DNA from: Actinomycetes bacterium
GTDB taxonomy: Bacteria; Actinomycetota; Acidimicrobiia; Acidimicrobiales; Bog-793
Assembly (NCBI GenBank): GCA_021785095.1
Contig: JAJYGM010000438.1
Location: 1,414-7,638 of the forward strand
Length of the DNA: 6,225 nucleotides
Direction: 5' to 3'
The translations under genes and the position numbers were made by a program. The notes beneath the pieces were generated by a model. That model had not been told where the DNA came from. It worked only from the letters and a program-made list of their open reading frames with translations, and did no database searches. The stretch's first letter is position 1; every line of letters starts with the position of its first letter. Positions 5,602 through 6,225 of this stretch are shown one piece after another.

Positions 5602-6156
5602 GTGCGCGTCATTGCCGGCTCGAGCCGGGGGCGCCGGCTCCCAGCCCGCCTGCCAGGCGGCGTGCGGCCCACCTCGGACCGGGTGCGTGAGGCGATCTTC
5701 GACGTGCTGGGCTCGATGGGCGGCGTCGAGGGCGCTTCGGTGCTCGACCTGTTCTGCGGCAGCGGCGCCCTGGGCGTCGAGGCGCTCTCGCGGGGGGCAG
5801 CCGCCGCGACCTTCGTCGACCACGACGCCGCGGCGCTCGCCGCGGTCCGGACGAACCTCGCCGCCACCGGCCTGGCGTCGCCTGCAGCGTCGCTCGTGCG
5901 AGCGGAGCTTCCGGGTTGGCTGGGGCGCGCCCCCCACGTCGACCTGGCGCTGTGCGATCCCCCGTACGCGTTCGCCGACTGGAGCACCCTTCTCTCGCTG
6001 CTCGAGGCGGAGGTCGCCGTGCTCGAATCGGGGTCGGCCCTCGAGCTGCCCGCGGGCTGGATGGTCGCGAGGTCGCGCCGCTACGGCGGTACGCTCGTCA
6101 CCGTGGCCCGCATGTCCGACGCACCGGCGGCCCGCGCGCGCAGGTGGCGGTCGTGA
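5602..6156 (+). CDS. rsmD: 16S rRNA (guanine(966)-N(2))-methyltransferase RsmD
   Basis: This 184-residue cytoplasmic enzyme uses S-adenosylmethionine to methylate N2 of G966 (E. coli numbering) in 16S rRNA during small-subunit assembly. The N-terminal family signature is present: AGSSRGRRL from residue 5, then a RPTSDRVREAIFDVL stretch. The SAM-binding loop DLFCGSG is at 49-55, with an acidic residue at the end of the next strand (Asp73). The catalytic DPPY motif is at 119-122. The length is close to that of typical RsmD proteins. The GTG at 5602 is chosen because the signature begins a few residues later, and because a -10 element is positioned for a leaderless start at this base. The frame is open far upstream, but that stretch is antisense to the MFS gene. 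The stop overlaps the coaD start, a pairing seen widely in bacteria. The C-terminus ends in an Arg/Ala-rich tail. Confidence 0.95.
   Translation: MRVIAGSSRGRRLPARLPGGVRPTSDRVREAIFDVLGSMGGVEGASVLDLFCGSGALGVEALSRGAAAATFVDHDAAALAAVRTNLAATGLASPAASLVRAELPGWLGRAPHVDLALCDPPYAFADWSTLLSLLEAEVAVLESGSALELPAGWMVARSRRYGGTLVTVARMSDAPAARARRWRS
6142..6147 (+). promoter_or_regulatory. Probable ribosome binding site of coaD
   Basis: AGGTGG, one mismatch from AGGAGG, lies 5 bases before the GTG at 6153 and inside the end of rsmD. Together with the GTGA overlap it supports coupled translation of rsmD and coaD. Confidence 0.5.
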
Positions 6157-6225
6157 GCGTCGCCCTCTTCCCGGGGTCGTTCGACCCGTTCCACAACGGC
6201 CATCTCGAAGTCGTCGAGCGGGCGT
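6153..6225 (+). CDS. coaD: Phosphopantetheine adenylyltransferase, N-terminal part (runs off window)
   Basis: Twenty-four codons are visible, starting at a GTG that overlaps the rsmD TGA. The peptide opens Met-Ser-Val-Ala and continues with the signature LFPGSFDPFHNGH (residues 5-17). This is the nucleotide-binding start of the CoaD family, followed by a helix ending in Arg-Ala as in relatives. CoaD transfers AMP from ATP to 4'-phosphopantetheine, giving dephospho-CoA in the penultimate step of coenzyme A synthesis. The ATP-binding (H/T)xGH motif appears as HNGH (14-17), whereas many CoaD proteins have TNGH or TxGH. The rest of the gene lies outside the window, so completeness cannot be judged. 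The rsmD-coaD order is a common bacterial pairing and supports the call. Confidence 0.93.
   Translation, partial: MSVALFPGSFDPFHNGHLEVVERA

Noticed and set aside
5542..5937. Minus-strand upstream extension of the MFS gene
   Set aside because: It lies over the rsmD coding sequence and reads as Arg/Ala-rich shadow sequence. The transporter is complete without it.

Overview
The window looks like chromosomal housekeeping DNA from a high-GC actinobacterium. GC content is very high throughout, GTG starts are common, stop/start overlaps are tight, and strong ribosome binding sites are few. The gene order is rpmB (divergent), a DAK/FakA-family protein, recG, rsmD, coaD. This resembles the arrangement known from many Actinobacteria. 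The class Acidimicrobiia is a guess from the protein style and cannot be shown from this window alone.

Layout. Positions 1-14 (minus) hold only the first codons of what is probably rpmB (ribosomal protein L28), preceded by a perfect AGGAGG. Positions 15-148 are the divergent control region. Positions 149-1840 (plus) encode a three-part DAK-phosphatase/FakA-like protein. Positions 1837-4074 (plus) encode RecG helicase, with its GTG start overlapping the previous stop codon. Positions 4075-4146 are a short convergent spacer made almost entirely of direct repeats. Positions 4147-5541 (minus) encode a 12-helix-type MFS transporter whose N-terminal tail carries a decapeptide repeat. Positions 5542-5601 are a second divergent spacer. 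Positions 5602-6156 (plus) encode RsmD, the 16S rRNA guanine-N2 methyltransferase, apparently read from a leaderless mRNA. Positions 6153-6225 (plus) hold the first 24 codons of CoaD, again with a GTGA overlap, and the gene runs off the window.

How the genes fit together. FakA-like/recG and rsmD/coaD form two translationally coupled pairs. The proteins have unrelated jobs: probable acyl or fatty-acid phosphorylation, replication-fork repair, ribosome maturation and coenzyme A synthesis. The association is therefore one of conserved gene order rather than a pathway. The MFS gene, on the opposite strand between recG and rsmD, is the one accessory-looking element. I found no RNA genes, CRISPR array, insertion sequence, phage gene or defence system, and no convincing undescribed system. 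The most useful second-look items are the leaderless rsmD start, the repeat-filled spacer next to the MFS gene, and the repeat in the MFS tail.
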